Assembly: GCA_026874595.1 (NCBI GenBank) | Contig: CM049313.1 | Coordinates: 21,531,508 to 21,595,507, forward strand | Origin: Sipunculus nudus | Taxonomy: Eukaryota; Annelida; Sipuncula; Golfingiida; Sipunculidae | Length of the DNA: 64,000 bases | Direction of reading: 5' to 3' | Shown here: piece by piece, positions 46,211-59,527 of the stretch | Layout of the letters: each line of letters begins with the position of its first letter | Position numbering within the stretch: position 1 is the stretch's first letter | Notes under the pieces: model-generated | Told to the model about the DNA's origin: nothing | The model's input: the letters and a program-made list of their open reading frames with translations, nothing else | Database searches by the model: none | Program-made: the position numbers and the translations under genes

Positions 46211-49200
46211 GATAAATGAGGTCCAGGGTTTTGGAAATGCAACAATAGTCTATTGCAGGATGAAAAATATTTACTTATGATTAGGAACACTATAAGTGAA
46301 TGTAAAACTGAGCTTAAGTTAATACCCGATCCAAGAATAAGATGGGAATTAATAAAATATACAGTTCGAAAAAACAGTATAGTGTACTCAAAGTCTAAGG
46401 CCAGGGAAGTTAGGAGAAGAGAGAAAGAATATATACTGAAACTAAAAGAATTAGACACTGTTATTTCTAATGGTGATTATACTGATCAAATATTATATGA
46501 ATATAATGAAACAAAGAAAAAATGGGAGGAAATTACTGAACAAAAAGCTAAGGGGGCAATGGTAAGATGTAGGGAAACTTGGTATGAACAAGGAGAAAAA
46601 AGTACGGCATTTTTTTAATATGGAAAAAATAAGCAATTAAAACGAAATATAAATGAAGTAAGAAATAAAGAAGGAATTTTAGTTAAAGAGAAAGAAAAAA
46701 TAAGGCCAATACAAAAGTCGTTTTATAAAGAGCTTTATCAGTCGAATCAATCAAACAGACATGAAGTGCGTGAAGGTGGCTTTGGCGAATTATTTGATAA
46801 TATTAATCTTAAAGGTTTATCCGCAGAGAAAAAGGATAGTTTGGATAGGAATTTGTCAGAAGAAGAAGTTAGGGGGTCTTTAATGATATGAAGACTAATA
46901 AGAGTCCGGGAACTGATGGGATAACCAAGGGATTTTACCAAACATTTTGGGATGACCTTAAAAATGAACTTCTAGAATGCTTCCATGCTTCATTTGAAAA
47001 GGGACAACTGACTGACTCTCAGAAAAGAGGAATAATTACCTTAATACCAAAAGAGGGTAAAGACTTAACATATATATCAAACTGGCGTCCAGTAACATTA
47101 TTAAACGTGGATTATAAAATGTTAGCTAAATGTTTAGCCTCCAGGTGTGATAAAGTATTGCAGGAGATCATAAGTCCTGATCAAACTGGTTTTATTAGAG
47201 GCCGATATATAGGTGAAAATATAAGAATCCTTAAAGATATTATTCATCATACAACAGAGAAAAATTTATCGGGAGCGTTTATATATGTCGATTTAAAAAA
47301 GCGTACGATAAACTAGAATGGGATTTTATGGAAAAGGTCTTGCAAGAATTCAATTTTGGATCCGTTTTTCGCAAATGGGTTAGATTATGTTATACTAATA
47401 TATCAAGCTCCGTAATGAACAACGGGTTTTCTTGTGGATGGTTTCCAATCTCACGCGGAGTTCGACAAGGATGCCCCCTCTCGTGTGTATTGTTTACTGT
47501 ATGTGTCGAAATTCTTGCTTACAGACTTAGAAATAGAAGGGATATCCATGGTATTTTGATTAATGATAGAGAATTTAAACTGACGCAATTCGCAGATGAT
47601 ATTACTCTAATCTTGTCTGATACAATTTCTTTAAAGGCTCTGTTTAGCGGCTTGATATATTCAGTAAATATAGTTGATTATGTATAAATAAAGAAAAGAC
47701 AGTAGGGATGTGGCTAGGTTCCTTTAAGGGCAGATATGATAAACCATGGGGCATAAAATGGTCTGATAAACCTATTCGAGCATTAGGTATTTATGTTTCA
47801 CATAACAAACGGGAAAATAATAGATGTAATTTTGGAAAATAAAGTAGTGAAGTTGAAACAGAGGTTCAGTGTCTGGAGAGGAAGAGATATTTCTGTGCTA
47901 GGTAAAATTGTTATTGCGAAGTCTTTAGGGTTACAATCGCTTCTTTATAAGATGTCAATGATATCAACACCTGAACACGTGTTAACAGAAATACACAGGG
48001 ATATAATTGCATTTATATGGTCAGATAAACCCAGTAGAGTTAAATGGACCGCAATGATAGCAGATTAAAATGATCGAGGACTTAAAGCCCCAGACATAAG
48101 GATAACATGTAAATCTTTGCGGCTGGCATGGTTATCTAGATATTTAGATGATAAAAAACGTCCATGAAAGACTTTACCAGAAATTTTTTTTTCAAAATAT
48201 GGCGGTTTACCATTTTTACTGTGTAATGTAATTATGACACCAGATATATGTGTAATATGTCTTTATTTTATAAAGAAATGCTTGAGTACTGGCAGATAAT
48301 AAGGAATCCGCAAGACGTAGAGGCCCAAGGAATTATTTGGAATAATAAAGACATATTAATTAACAAAGAACCGATTTACTACAGAGCATTTGTTGAGAAT
48401 GGAATTGTACATATATATGACCATCAGTTGCAAGCAAAATTCAATGTGGTCACTATACTTGGTTTAAATATTATTCTTTAGTCAATGCAATACCTAAGAA
48501 ATGGTTGAACAGATACTTTTACAACAATGAAACAGCAAATCATCAGTCTGTATATGCTTATTATATGCAGGGGACTTTGTAAGATATTAGTAATTTGAAA
48601 TGTAGAACCTACAGTAGTTTAATGATTGAAATGAATAAGGAGAGTCCCCGTTGTGTTGTCAAATGAATAGAATTACACGGTAGCAGGAAAGAGGATGTTT
48701 TAAACGGATTTAAATGTATATGGAAATTTACACAGGATCCTAAGATATTATACTTTCACTTTAGATTGATACATCGAATCATACCTACAAATAAAATGCT
48801 GTATACATTTGGTGTAAGGTTGAATGACAAATGTAGAAATTGTAACAATGTAGATACAATTGAGCATGCTTTTAAAGAGTGCTGTGTAGTTAATCATTTA
48901 TGGGATAAAATGTTGAATCTCCTGCGTGAGGCCTATCCACAGTTGGAGGGATTTAATAATTCCTTTGATATATTCCTTTGTAAGACCGGGATAAATTGAG
49001 TAGGACATGTTGTTATCCTAGTGCTCTATTATATTTGGAAATGTAAAGTAAAAGACAAAGTAATTTGTTTCAAGGAATGTCTCCAATTTATTAAAGATAT
49101 AATAGATTTAGAGAAAAATATAAGTAAAAGGAAAGGAGTAGATCGAAAATGGGAAAAGAAATGGAGAAAAATCACAGAGTGTATAAAGATTTAAAGCAGA

Positions 49201-49391
49201 TATCATATGACATCCCCAAAAGGGAGAATTTTCTCCAGTAGGGTGTAAACGCTATTGTCTGTCTGTGTTTCTGTGTACTTTGTCAATGTGTTGTATCCGT
49301 ACGGTTTTGTATTAAGTGTCCTTATAATTTTTTTTCTTCATCTTCTTTGTGTATTTGATTTTCAATGAATAAATTTTGTTATAAAAAAAAT
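46211..49391 (+). mobile_element. 5'-truncated L1/Tx1-type LINE
   Basis: A 3.18-kb non-LTR retrotransposon copy between identical 15-bp target duplications, ending in an A-rich tail after GAATAAATTTTG. It starts inside the end of the endonuclease region (GPGFWKCNNSLLQDEKYL), so ORF1 and most of the endonuclease are missing, as usual for incomplete reverse transcription. Then come the linker (RIRWELIKYTVRKNSIVYS), the RT domain (46888-47687) and a C-terminal zinc-knuckle-like motif CRNCNNVDTIEHAFKEC (about 48820-48870). The motifs fit the L1/Tx1 branch. Several stops and frameshifts (about 46616, 46890, 47300, 47687, 48066, 48165) make it dead. It landed in a diverged repeat carrying CCATCTTGG motifs. 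Confidence 0.9.
46888..47687 (+). pseudogene. LINE reverse transcriptase domain, frameshifted
   Basis: The first block has NKSPGTDGI, LIPKEGKDLTYISNWRPVTL and DQTGFIRGR. A frameshift near 47300 breaks the palm motif after YVDLKK. The second block, in another frame from 47328, has RGVRQGCPLS and the catalytic FADDI (about 47595). Both catalytic regions are still recognisable, but they are not in one frame. Confidence 0.88.
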
Positions 49392-49406
49392 TCTTGGTTG
49401 CTATCT
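49392..49406 (+). repeat. Target-site duplication of the LINE, 3' copy
   Basis: Identical to 46196-46210. Confidence 0.85.
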
Positions 49407-50366
49407 TTAATATATAGATCACCAGCTGATTCATGCTATATTCTTGAATATTTTATGCCACTAGGGAACCCCCAAAAGAAAGGGTATTGGCACCAAAATT
49501 TTGACAATAATACAAAGAGTGACCTATGACCATTCAGGGTAAATGACATAATCGGCAGCTATTTTGACGCCATCTTGGATTTGCAAGTTACTTGTCTACA
49601 GAGGTATGCTGTATTTGGTTTGAATGGATTCACAAATAAAAATAATGGCAAAAGTAGATACCAAAATTACAATTTTATGATGCAAATAATACCCATTTCT
49701 AATGACTTAGCGGCCATCTTGACCGCAATCTTGGATTTGTCAGTAACATATATAGACATTAATTTATTTTTTGTTCCGATGGCCGATGGATTACTTGACC
49801 CCCCCCCCCCCCCAAAAAAAAAAAAAAAAACAAAAAAAAAACCAAGCAGCAGATAGCAAAATGAAATGTATATGATGAAAAACGAATGATTTATGGCCAT
49901 TTAAGCGTCTTGGTTTCCATCGTGGACGCCATTTTGAAAATTTTCTGGGGTCAAATGTCGGTAAACTTTTTATTCCTAAGCGGATCGTGTAGTACAGAAA
50001 ATCACCATACAACAATTTCATGCAATTTATTGTGGGTGTTCAAATTTTGACCCGTTTGTAGTGAAGTCTTGCTGCCATCAGAATGGCAGAATGGCATTCA
50101 CTCAAACAGGGTGAATAAGAAAGAATAAATCACGATGAATTACGATGAGTAATTATTGGGACCCACGCTTTCATGAGGAACTAAGGGATAGAATGTCGTC
50201 ACATTTTTACGAACTACTATTAGAAACACAGCAACTTAGAATGCCCCGTTGGCAAGGGGTATTAGTGACACCTGATACCACTGGTTATTGGTGCATTGTT
50301 TTCAAATTGTGAATCTCTTACTATATTATCAGAAATGTTGGTATATATCAGTAGCGAATTAAAAAA
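49407..50366. repeat. Diverged repeats carrying CCATCTTGG motifs
   Basis: GCCATCTTGGATTTGCAAGT at about 49569, GGCCATCTTGACCGC with CAATCTTGGATTTG at about 49712-49740, and a degraded form at about 49895-49935, plus the one at the LINE target (46193). They look like old tandem units, roughly 150-190 bp apart, into which the LINE inserted. A poly-C/poly-A stretch is at about 49800-49842. Confidence 0.5.
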
Positions 50367-51166
50367 CTAGATGTGTCGGAACGACACGAATGCCCCCGCC
50401 TGGGGCAAATTAGAAACATTTGTTAAATTTTTAAAAAATTTTTTAAGTTCAGGAGGTGTCGTATGTTCAAAAGTAGGTCAACAAGGGCAAAATGCAGACT
50501 CCATCTGTAACGGGTCATTATCAAGCAACACACCAAAAATCAGGCCAGTATCTGCAGGCATTGTGAAAAAAAAGCCCATACATGTGCATTTTTCATAAAA
50601 ATTTCTGTCTTTCATGAAATTTTCTATGTTTAGGAGCCGTAAAACAAAACGCAAACTCGATCTGTAACTGTCATTATCTGCCCAAACATAAAAAATCAGG
50701 GTGGTTTCTGCAGGCATTGCGAAAAAAAAGTCCGTACATGTGTATTTGTCATGAAAATTTATATTTTTCATGGAAAAACGTAAAACGGTCAAAAGTAGGT
50801 TAACCGGGACGAAACGAGAACTTTATATGTAACTGGTCTATATCTGCCCACACACAAAAAAATAGGCCAATATCTGCAGGCTTTGCGAAAAAAAGTCCGT
50901 ACATGTATATTTGTCATGATAATTTATATTTTTCATGAAATTTTCTAAGTTAAGGAGCTGTAAAACGGTCAAAGTAGGTCAGCTGGGAAGAAACGCGAAC
51001 TCGATCTGTAACTGATCATTATCTGCCTACACACCAAAAATCAGGCTAATATCTGCAGGCATTGCGAAAAAAAGTCCGTACAACTTTTTGATTTCGGAAG
51101 GACTGAAGGACGGAATGACGGACATGGGTAAAACTATATGCCCCGGCCACTTTGTGGCGGGGGCAT
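50367..51166 (-). mobile_element. Helentron-like element, family A copy 2
   Basis: Reverse-oriented copy of the element at 1146-2855, 800 bp. On its own strand the 5' hairpin has 13-nt arms (51154-51166 and 51138-51150) around AAA, with a single mismatch. The 3' end has GGCGGGGGCAT (complement of 50390-50400), the perfect GTGTCG-TTC-CGACAC hairpin (50373-50387) and CTAG (50367-50370), followed by a T-run. The core has about four units. No nested element. Confidence 0.78.
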
Positions 51167-51388
51167 AAAAATATATATATAAACTTGCATGCATCGTTTT
51201 AATTTAAGGAATGCAAACTTTTCTCAAACTTTGGCTCCACCTAACTGGTTGAACTGTAAAACAAGTTATTAAGAACCCCTGGTCAAGAGCTTCTACTTGT
51301 TCAGGCTCATCTTTTTAGGCTTATAATTAAATTTTGTCGATTGAATCGAACTCACAATTATACGTATTTTACAGAAGCGGGTCAAGAG

Positions 51389-51390
<2 letters not shown>

Positions 51391-51451
<61 letters not shown>
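51391..51451 (+). repeat. (TA)n microsatellite
   Basis: About 60 bases of TA. Confidence 0.95.
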
Positions 51452-51454
<3 letters not shown>

Positions 51455-51799
51455 TTACAAAGCAAATAAAATATATAATTTAAAAACATAGTTTTCATAA
51501 TACCCATCAATTGCCGCCAACCCAGTTTTGGCAATACCCCCCCCCCCCCATCTCCTTCTGCACGTGCGACGGTATCCGCTAAATCAGAAGCAGGGATACA
51601 ATGAGGCCTAGAATTCCCCCCCCCCCCCCTCCCCCGACATGACAGCCGAATGTGTGGCATCAGAAATGTCAAAGTATTCCCTAGATGCACGGATGAACGA
51701 AACTAAAAATCGAAATATATTTGGCACAACCAGTAATTTGTACAAGAAACGTCATCCTATATCTGTGGACATACAAAACTTCACTCCCATGATAAATGC
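51452..51799. other. Spacer with poly-C runs
   Basis: Poly-C runs at about 51536-51549 and 51617-51630. No gene seen. Confidence 0.6.
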
Positions 51800-52425
51800 C
51801 TGAATGTAATCTACAAAAACGTGATTGAAAGTGTCGCGTCCCGTCTTTTATACGAGCAATCTTCCGAAGATGGATCTATATGCAAAATCTCAGGCTGATA
51901 AACCACAACACTCCTGAGATATGTGTGGTTCACAAACAAAACCATATGCACAGATGGACATCGGGGAAACAGATTGAAGGCGGCGCCACCAGTCTTGCAT
52001 AGAAGGTAATGCAATCTAAGATCAATGGACATGAAAAATTTCAGGCCGATACACTGAACTCTGTTGAGAGATGATTGATTTTCACCCAAAGCAGACGCAC
52101 AGGTATACGCTACGTGAACAAGATTGCATACGGTGCCTCCAGTCTTGAGTACGAGTACATGTACAATTTCATCCAAAAAAATTGAACCACTCCTGCATGA
52201 GATATCAGCTTTTATCACTGAAAGACGCACAAATGGACACTACGCGAAAAGGATTGTAGGCGGGGCCATCATATTTTGATTGGCACCAGTTATCATGTGA
52301 ACCGGTAAGTTTTCTCATGTGTTTCAGAAAAAAATCGGTCCATGGGTCTCACATACGTTCTCTGAAAATGAACGCGGCGGTGGTAGCTATGGAATTCTGT
52401 TTTGGCGGATACAATAACGGGTAAA
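51800..52425 (-). mobile_element. Helentron-like element, family B copy 2, degraded
   Basis: On the minus strand it begins with ATTGTATCCGCCAAAACAG (about 52425-52405), the same opening as the element at 59528. A TGTCCATTTGTGCGTC block follows and then internal segments with CATATCTCAGGAG and GGTGGCGCC, repeated about three times at roughly 150-bp spacing. The second half of the 5' hairpin and the 3' end are not recognisable. A 139-codon minus ORF through it (51811-52230) is a by-product. Confidence 0.55.
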
Positions 52426-54835
52426 CTCTTGATTGACAGCGTTGAACACATAATCCGGGACGAATTCATGATATCATAGGGGAGTCAATTTTTTTTCTTG
52501 TGTTATTGTTAACTTGTACTTAAATATACACAAGATTAAAATATGACCCACCTGTTTATCTTCAATATAACATTACCTTGTCTGGTTTCTTGGCCACAAA
52601 ATTCGTGCGGTCCTACTGCAGCTGCAAGTGCTCAAATCGCGCCATAAAAATTGTAACGTGTCTTTCGGAGGTATCACCTGAAAAGTGGGATGTTTGGGGA
52701 TCGTTATCATGCTCAAGTAGAAACACTGGTTAAGGAATATAAGCATAGCCATTCTTTATTTTGACACTAAGTAGACCGTAGGTGTTAAATTTACAAGTCG
52801 TGTAGTGCGTAGGTGTCGCATTTACCTGGACAGGAAATATTATATGGAACGTATCCAAGTAACAATTTTTCGGAATATTGCTCCTCAAGGTGGTGCTATT
52901 TAGAGACTAAACAAGTTTAAACCTCACTTATTAACGGAGAAATAAGAACCCAATTTACAAAATAAATTCCATCTCATGGTTATCCACAAGAGAATCCAAC
53001 CATTGATCTTATTTTTGGTTTTTATGTTGCATGTCGAACCCGGACGAAATTTTAGTAACATGTAACGACGTGTATATCTGTCAATTGCCTAATTATGCTC
53101 TTTTACTATAACTGGATCTGGTAGTCAACTGCTTGAAAACTATGAAGGATTTGTCGTGCACACATATCGCAGTCGTCTTTCACATTTCAGTGTTTGTATG
53201 CGCGCATTTTATAACCTTACATTACACTTATATATTGTTCGTTAATGGTCGGTGTAAATGGGTGATCTAAGTTGTGTCGTTAACCGACAGACTATTAAGG
53301 CCACTCATATGTTTCCTGTTGCTGATAAAGTGCCGTGTGAGGGCGTGGGTGATTGGTTGCTTTTTGGATCATACCATAAAATATTTCAGTTTAAACCATC
53401 CCGCTATCTAGTGCAAGAGATTGCTGCTACACCAGGCAGTATTAAGACAGCTGCTTCGCTTTTTTTATCTTATTCGATCAAAGTTTAAAATTCAAAAGCT
53501 AGAAAGAAACATGACAGTTAGTACAATATCCAAATAATGGTTCAGTTTTTAAAATAACCCATTATGTTAATATGTGTCACTGCAATGGGGATATGAACTT
53601 ACAGGTTCTTTCAGTCATTTAAAATAACAAGTAGACCAAAAAATTAACACGCCCAAAGAAAAACTCTAAGAAAGTCGTAAGATAACAAAATAAATAAAAT
53701 AACAAATACAGTGGTTACCTACAGATCTCTACAGCCGGGGGGGGGGGGGGGGTGCCTAAAAGTAATTACGATAGTACACCGAGTCCCTTAGTCTTCATAG
53801 CACTAATCCTCCAAATACAAACAAGTATTAACAAAGTTCCAAGTCACATGACCTCTCGCTCTCACAAGACGTCTAGACGTTCCGCTAGCCCCTGGCCTAA
53901 AACGTGTACACAAGTCTAATCGCAGTGATATACAGCTGGAAAAAAAAACCCACAACTAGTTTTCACTGCGGTATCAGAGTTCATCGTCTATATACATCAC
54001 CATTCACGTGTCACATACCGAATCTTTCTGTGGAACCCTTAATCAACGGCTCTCTCAGCTGTACTATACAGGAGCCCTCTAGTAACCGCATACCAAATAT
54101 ACGCACTCTCTAGCGAAATTCAGCACTATCATAGTATCGGGAAAAGACACAGTCCCCGTGCCTTTTCTTGGAAGCGCGCACCATAACGAGAATGCTTGTC
54201 CACGATGTCCGTTGTCGAACCTTAAGCAGACACGCCTCAAAGGATGATCTCGTGGGAGAACTAACCTAAACAAATTAGCAGACAAGACGTCGCCTAGCAG
54301 ACATAGTTACTGGGGAGACCGTCATACAAGATCGGTTCTCGTTATCCTATGCTACATAGATATGAACATCAAAGGATGCAGGTGGCGCTTACTGTTTGCT
54401 AAACTGCTTGGCAATTTACACCGAATAAAATACGTGTTCATCCTTACTGGGTTTCTCACGTTAATGGCTAAACATGATACTTAGTAAAATAAAATAAAAC
54501 TTGAAAAAAAAAACAAAACAATTGTATGGTCTTACTGCCCATACCTAAATATACAAAGTCACAGTCCTCTGGTGACAATATGATGTGCATCTGAAGGAAT
54601 GCTCGTTTGCGTGTACATGTGTCTTGTAAGAGCCTGAGCCCATACATGACAGTTGTGTGCTTACACCGATAATACAAGACGTTGAGTTTCATGAAATGGT
54701 GAGAATGGCCCTTTAGTTCCGACTGTTCATTTTGCCCATACTGTCTTCCAGACAGTTTGTCGCACAGACAATCCCCTCTGAATATATGTTACTTATATTG
54801 ACGACCCTATATTGAACCTCGAATCATTATAATAT
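52426..54835. other. No supportable gene; poly-G run
   Basis: Holds a 16-base G run (53737-53752). The plus ORF 53258-53488 (76 codons) and the minus ORF 54079-54285 show no known domain. Confidence 0.45.
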
Positions 54836-55677
54836 TGTTACAGGTGCCCTTTTTATTGTGTGACAAAGCGTAACTCGTGATGTAGCGCCCACGTTTGGCC
54901 GCGTGTTGCACTCTCGGTTTGCTCCGTACTGGTTGAACTCTCGTTGTCATGCTAGCTTGGGGCTGTCTCGCCTGGCCGAGCCGAGGGCGAGCTCACGTGT
55001 GAACCCTACTATATAGAGACACAGCAGATGATTCCTGTGACGCGTGTTTACTTTGTGTTGTGTTGGATTCTCTACACTGTTCGAGAAGTGGAAAATTCTC
55101 GGCTTGAGGTATAAAGTTATATAAAGAGGCTGTGTTTTAGAGCCAAGAGAGAGGTGAGAGAATATTCCAGCGGACACAGACGTGTGTATGTCAGTTTCTG
55201 GGACCTGTCCGATTATCCTGTAATTTCAGTGGTTCTACTATTACTTACTCTATACAATTCAATGCTGCCTGCCTGAAGTTTACATTCTGGATTGTTACAA
55301 GAGCTTTACAATGGACTGTTATTCTCCGAGAGGATTTGTGTGGACTTTTCATCCGGTATTTACGTTTAAAAGGACTTAACGTTGTGACAGTGGGGGTATC
55401 CAGGTACTGTGCACTTTATTTTACTGTGTGATTGTATTGATTTGTTGTTATACTGCTGTTGTTCTGTGTAATTGTATTGATTTAGTGTATTGTAATGTTA
55501 GGTTTTTTTTTAGAATAAATTATAGTTATTTGTTAACAAAGAACCACTGACTTCTTTATACATTGCCCTAGATATTTCACGCTGCCTAGTGTTACAGAAT
55601 CTGATTTTTTTTTATCTTCTTGACAGAATTTATGTTCATAACGCATACGTGATCTGTTGATATAAGGTTCCGTAACA
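54836..55677 (+). mobile_element. Solo LTR, copy 2
   Basis: Canonical ends TGTTACAGG...CCGTAACA (54836; 55672-55677) with inverted TGTTAC/GTAACA and ATAT directly outside both ends (54832-54835; 55678-55681). A TATA-like CTATATAG at about 55009 and AGAATAAATT at about 55511 suit promoter and poly(A) signals of an LTR. Copy 1 is at 10146-10943. No gag-pol alongside. Confidence 0.66.
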
Positions 55678-56991
55678 ATATATAGAAACATAAACATAAC
55701 AACCATGTCAGACAGTACACTGGTCAATTTATAGCATCATGGGACAGAAGAGCGCCGTTTCTCCGAATGCGGAATTTCCAAAAATTCGTTTTTTTCCAAA
55801 ATTTAAAATCGGGAATGGAAAACTGAATCGTTTTAACGAAATATTTTTTAAGCAGGTAAATACCTCAAATGATTATTTTTTTTGTAATTACGACACACAA
55901 GGGCCTGCAACTAGGTGTTAAAGCCCAGTGGTGACCTCAATTAATTAGTTCTGGGCCGATGTTATCTTTAGGCAAAGGTGTGAAACTACAGTTAGTCCCG
56001 CAACGCTAGGTTCCCTTCACCCCCCCCCCCCCCCCCAAAAAAAAACAAGAAAAAAAAAACTGCTGAGCAGTTTATCCGAGAGCACATTTGTGTTACCGTT
56101 TGTAATCAAGCAAGCAAAGTTTGGTCGACTTGGGCTAGGATGTCAGAATAAATAACTGAGCAGCTTCCTCGCATGGACATTGATGAGGTATCATTCATAC
56201 ATCGCTTGTACTTGTTAGAACAGGTTTAGGTGCCAGGCCAAAACATGCGGGTCTTGCCTTCCAAATGAGCAGTTCATTCCCAAAAGCAAATGTGTCGTTC
56301 TACTTAAACTCGCTGTTCTTCTGCTTATTCATCATTTCATTTCCACCGTCAAGAAGAACCCTACTTAAACAAGATCGTCTTGCTGTCACTTGTTAGATAT
56401 TTGGAGTCAAAAAAGAAAGAAAAACCGAAGGCATTTTGCTTTGATGACAAGCTGACAATCCTATAGCCGCTCGGCCGGGGTGACAAGCGTGCCATCTCCA
56501 CATGTTAAAAAGTAGATAGAACATACTTATAAAACGAATCCATGAAGTTAAATATGCGACGTCGGCTAAGGTATTCAATAAGTTTAAACCTACGTTTGAC
56601 CTGAAAATTATAAATGATCCATTTTAATTAGTAGGCTCAACGATCGTCGAATACGTTTATTCCCTTGCCTTTCACTCGTTGTGCGTGCGCCGCTTTAGCG
56701 CCGCCAATGGGCCATTAAAGTAACTAACCAAGCTTCATCAATGGCGATGTCATTTGACCTTTCCCTCCGGTGAATTTGTTGAAAAAAAGGCCACGCACGG
56801 ATCCTGAAAACAGGTTTGACTGATCTTAACTAATCGAGCAATAAATCCAATCTTTTTATGTCAATTACGTAAATCGAAAAGAAACACGGTGTTCCCTCAG
56901 TAAAATGGCGTTAGATTTATCATTAACTGTCGTACGAACTTGCCGCTTGACCCCTGACTGATATTCCGAAAATTCGTTTTTTTTTTCGAAA

Positions 56992-56994
<3 letters not shown>
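55678..56994. other. No feature seen
   Basis: Non-coding, with a poly-C/poly-A stretch at about 56020-56060. Confidence 0.5.

Positions 56995-57030
<36 letters not shown>
56995..57030 (+). repeat. (TA)n microsatellite
   Basis: About 36 bases of TA next to the segment described at 57045-57115. Confidence 0.95.
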
Positions 57031-57034
<4 letters not shown>

Positions 57035-57044
57035 ACTCTGGAGA

Positions 57045-57115
57045 AAAACAACACTTAATTCACAACAGTCTGTTTCACGGTTTCACGGGGTGCGACCCGA
57101 TCATCAGGTGAATGT
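57045..57115 (-). mobile_element. Possible end of a Penelope-like element with hammerhead-like core
   Basis: On the minus strand CTGATGA (complement of 57101-57107) is followed by a CGGG/CCCG stem with a short loop and then GAAAC (complement of 57080-57084), with a second GAAAC just after. CTGATGA-stem-GAAA is the hammerhead ribozyme core, which occurs in the terminal repeats of Penelope-like elements. The base pair that should close stem II next to the core is not clearly formed, and stems I and III are unproven. Only this end is visible. Confidence 0.3.
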
Positions 57116-57544
57116 GGTTAGAATATATTTATACATAGTTATATATATGTACATTCGCCGCTTGGATGAATCAGTTATTATCAAGATATCCGGATATTTG
57201 AAACTAAAATTGAGCTCTTTTTTCGGATAATCGAAATCATATACCGGTGAAGTCGTTAAATACCCCTACCCTGGCGGCCAGGGCAGGAACGAATGATGGT
57301 TTTCTTTGGTCCTTGGTGAACCAAAGGGGACAGAACTACTCATAACTTACTGACTGACAACTCCTGTGTGGGCCTGTTACTTAATATAATAAAATGAAGT
57401 GCTAAAATGTCATCTAACATATACATAGTTTAACTCTTTCCATATTTAAAGCGATCTAAAATTGCCCTTCGGATAATAGAAATGTCCCGTTAACTGACAT
57501 TGTCATCCCAATTATCCGAAATCCCCTTATATACATACACATAG

Positions 57545-57622
<78 letters not shown>

Positions 57623-57956
57623 CTGTCAATACTCGAAGTGCTCCACGTGCTTACAATACATCATTACAACTTTGCATTTTCTTTGATAAAGTCCTGAAAG
57701 GAAGGACTATTTAGTCATATCAATCAAACTAAGCAAAGTGGAAGCATGGAAACACTGAAAATATCGACAAAGTAAGTCACATGTTGGCGACTATATACTT
57801 ACTATGAGACATGTTTGTGCATGCATGCAGGTTGACGTGCAATGCCTTTAACAGTTATACGTGTTGCTAAAAAGTAATATAAAGGTATATGTCGCTGTAT
57901 AAAATGAGGAAGAGTCGTATGGGCTGCCTCCAGTGACATAGCAAATACATATACAA

Positions 57957-57995
<39 letters not shown>

Positions 57996-59527
57996 AATGA
58001 TTTTATATCTTATAGCAGTGAGGAGTCTGTATACTAGTAGATTATTTTGTTAATATTGTACACTATATAACATCACACATATATTTACATTATTATCATT
58101 CAATTAATACACTGGATTAAAATCTGATTTAACTGTTTTGTAGATAGCAGGTTATATATCTTATGCACATATAGTAAAGGTATATAAATTTAGTGTATGA
58201 ATGATAATTATTACATGAATTTAACTTGATGACCATGCCGTGATCTCCAGGCCCACAACCAGCTATCAGTGTCACAGCATATGATACAGGCTGGTCATCT
58301 CATATCTATGAAATTTAGTCAGTGTTAATTACATGACATTTCATATCATATTACATAAGTAATAATATATATGTTATATATCAAACACACAAGTCCAGAT
58401 GTTTCATGTATTTAGGAGGAACTGTATTAGTGTCGGTCACTCCCAACGCTGGATATTCAGCTCCCCGCTGAGTTGATTATTTAAGACCATACCTGCAATT
58501 AAGGGTTAAATAACCAGCCTGCAAGTCTCACTATATCACTGTATTATGTAATAAACAGTATAGGTACAGCAAAACTGTTTTTGACTTTGAAGCATTACTA
58601 CTTACATTATACAATAAGTATCTGGAACATAATAATATGTAATCAGTAGGCCAAGATTAGAGGCTTAAATTGTAACATCGGAGCAGCTTAAAGAATATAT
58701 TATAGAAGTATCAGGTATTCAATAGGGATATTGTAAAAAAAAAAAACTGCTCTGAAAAAAAGATTGGCTTTTCAGGCAATTTGACTCAGAATCAGTATGG
58801 TATGGCTTGTGAATTTTGGTTAATGTTTCTTATGATCAGGGATAAATATGATACTAACAACTGTATTTCTAAACAGATAATTGCATATCTTAACAAAACA
58901 AAACCTTCTGAAGCTCAAAACTGGTAAATGTCCACTGAAAATACACCATATGTTTTAGAGAGTCCAAACTGATGTGTAAGGTAAATGAAAACTCAACCAT
59001 TTTGTTTCATGATTCTTTTTTCGGTCTTTGGAACCTCATTTAGAAACATTTTGCTACTGTTAAGGATTATTGTCATAATGTAATAGAATTTTATACAATG
59101 ATCTTTCATTGTATTACACAGATTAACATAAAATCCCATAATTTCCACATGCATCCCTGTTTAAACCATACAATAACACACCATGCAGGGGAGACCTGTG
59201 ATGTCAATTTGTATTTGTACTTGATACAAATGATTGTTTCTCCACAGTAAACTGCCAGTTCTGTTAATTTCGTAACATTAACATTTAAGCCATTTAACTG
59301 TCAGACAGTTGCAAGGCAGATTTAGATCTCCATAATTAAGCACAGATGGACACTTGATCTCAGACAAGCTCTTATTGCTTGTGCCCAGTACATACTCTGA
59401 TGTGTCGGCTAGGGCTACAGCCAGGGTCAGATACTGTGCAGTGTTTGTTCGAGTGACCTAGATTTGGCCCATGACATCACTTTCTGTGACGTATATCGTG
59501 GCGGTGGCTATTGAGTGGTCTTAATTG
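57116..59527. other. AT-rich stretch with microsatellites only
   Basis: (CA)n at about 57545-57565, (TA)n at about 57588-57617 and 57959-57992. No credible exon or transposon end found. Confidence 0.5.

Noticed and set aside
51811-52230. 139-codon minus ORF as a gene
   Set aside because: It lies wholly within repeated internal units of a degraded Helentron-like element.
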